Shown here piece after piece: positions 5,364 to 6,193 of a stretch of 6,193 nucleotides of DNA. Below the pieces are notes generated by a model. It was not told the origin of the DNA. It did no database searches and saw nothing but the letters and a program-made list of their open reading frames with translations. Source of the stretch: Nitriliruptorales bacterium (lineage in GTDB: Bacteria > Actinomycetota > Nitriliruptoria > Euzebyales > Egibacteraceae). The stretch spans positions 1 through 6,193 of the forward strand of contig SKPY01000495.1 of assembly GCA_007119305.1 (NCBI GenBank), written 5' to 3'. The translations under genes and the position numbers were made by a program. Position 1 is the stretch's first letter. Each line of letters starts with the position of its first letter.

Positions 5364-6193
5364 TCAGAGGCTGGCGATGAGCTCGTCGGCCGCGGTGTAC
5401 GGGTCGATCTCGCGCGCCGCGACGCGGCGTGCCAGGTCCTCGGTGAGATCGCCGCCGTCGAGGTCGGCGAAGCGCTGGCGCACCGCCCCGAGGGCCAGCT
5501 CGCGGATCTGCAGGTGCGCGCGGACCAGCTTGCGCGCATCACGCCGGCTCGCACCGCACAACCAGCGGTAGTGCGTCGCGATGGCATCGGCCAGCGCCTC
5601 GATGCCGTCGCTGGTGGCGGCGACGGTGCGCTCGATGGGTGGAGTCCAACCCGCTTCGCCCACCCCGTCGCCCAGCCTCTGCATCTCGCGCAGCTCGCGC
5701 ACGGTGCGGTCTGCCCCCTCCCGGTCAGCCTTGTTCACGCAGAACACGTCGGCCACCTCGAGGATGCCCGCCTTGGCCGCCTGGATGGCGTCACCCATGC
5801 CCGGCGCCAGCACGACGACGGTCGTGTCCGCCACCGACGCGATCTCGACCTCGGCCTGCCCGACTCCGACCGTCTCCACGACCACCACGTCGAACCCGGC
5901 GGCGTCGAGCACGAGCAGGGCCTGCGGGGTCGCCCATGACAGCCCTCCGAGGTGGCCACGGCTCGCCATCGAGCGGATGAACACCCCCTCGTCCAGCGCG
6001 TGGTCCTGCATCCGCACGCGGTCACCGAGCAGGGCGCCGCCCGAGAACGGCGACGAGGGGTCGACCGCGAGCACCGCCACCCGCAGGTCCCGAGCGCGCC
6101 ACACCTCGACGAGGGCGTTGGTGAGGGTCGACTTGCCGACGCCGGGCGACCCGGTGATGCCCACCAGCTGTGCCGACCCGGTGTGCGGGTGCA
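5364..6193 (-). CDS. meaB: MeaB, GTPase chaperone of acyl-CoA mutases (5' end cut by window)
   Basis: MeaB/ArgK-type G3E P-loop GTPase, which binds B12-dependent acyl-CoA mutases, protects them from radical inactivation and gates cofactor loading with GTP hydrolysis. The visible 275 residues begin HPHTG and reach Walker A GSPGVGKST almost at once. They continue with AVDPSSPFSGGALLGDRVRM, IRSMASRGHLGG, the Walker B/switch VVVETVGVGQAE, and the guanine-specificity motif NKAD. AATSDGIEAL follows, then the C-terminal dimerization helices ending DPYTAADELIASL. Family members run about 310-330 residues, so roughly 45-60 N-terminal residues lie past the right edge. A GTG at 6164 could be mistaken for a start, but it codes the Val of the conserved VGITG strand and starting there would remove the family's N-terminus. 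The natural client is the mutase at 1329-2996, although another mutase elsewhere in the genome could also be served. Confidence 0.95.
   Translation of the reverse strand, partial: HPHTGSAQLVGITGSPGVGKSTLTNALVEVWRARDLRVAVLAVDPSSPFSGGALLGDRVRMQDHALDEGVFIRSMASRGHLGGLSWATPQALLVLDAAGFDVVVVETVGVGQAEVEIASVADTTVVVLAPGMGDAIQAAKAGILEVADVFCVNKADREGADRTVRELREMQRLGDGVGEAGWTPPIERTVAATSDGIEALADAIATHYRWLCGASRRDARKLVRAHLQIRELALGAVRQRFADLDGGDLTEDLARRVAAREIDPYTAADELIASL

Noticed and set aside
5364..6164. MeaB starting at GTG 6164 as a complete 266-residue protein.
   Set aside because: The GTG codes a Val inside the conserved VGITG strand. The frame stays open to the window edge with family-typical HTG residues, so the gene is cut by the window and not short.

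Overview
The window is a GC-rich (roughly 70% by eye) stretch of bacterial chromosome. Strong third-position GC bias leaves long antisense frames open by chance. GC content, gene families and a mix of strong and absent Shine-Dalgarno sites suggest an actinobacterium, perhaps a deep-branching high-GC class; no marker gene fixes the rank.

Layout, left to right: (1) 1-132, a direct-repeat array, two identical 53-bp copies plus the start of a third, cut by the window edge. (2) 229-1206 (+), an orphan AbiEi-type winged-helix protein with a Vsr/DUF559-like C-terminus; a decayed copy of the repeat lies immediately after its stop. (3) 1329-2996 (-), the catalytic large subunit of a B12-dependent acyl-CoA mutase, without the B12-binding domain and with the Phe/Gln active-site pair of isobutyryl-CoA mutases. 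(4) 3140-3652 (-), a MarR-family regulator. (5) 3744-5243 (+), an NAD(P)-dependent aldehyde dehydrogenase, divergent from marR across a 91-bp gap with a candidate promoter/operator. (6) 5364 to the right edge (-), MeaB, the GTPase chaperone of acyl-CoA mutases, cut at its 5' end. A 48-bp near-perfect palindrome separates the convergent aldehyde dehydrogenase and meaB genes.

The mutase and MeaB very probably work together: MeaB-type GTPases protect B12 mutases and help cofactor exchange. A large subunit of this size needs a separate small cobalamin-binding subunit, which is not in the window and may lie just past the right edge or elsewhere. The MarR/aldehyde dehydrogenase pair sits between mutase and chaperone and looks like a self-contained divergent regulatory unit; a metabolic link (short branched or linear acyl-CoA and aldehyde catabolism) is plausible but unproven.

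No clearly new system is evident. The items most worth following are the repeat-flanked orphan AbiEi/nuclease-like gene, the long intergenic palindrome, and the substrate identity and missing subunit of the mutase.
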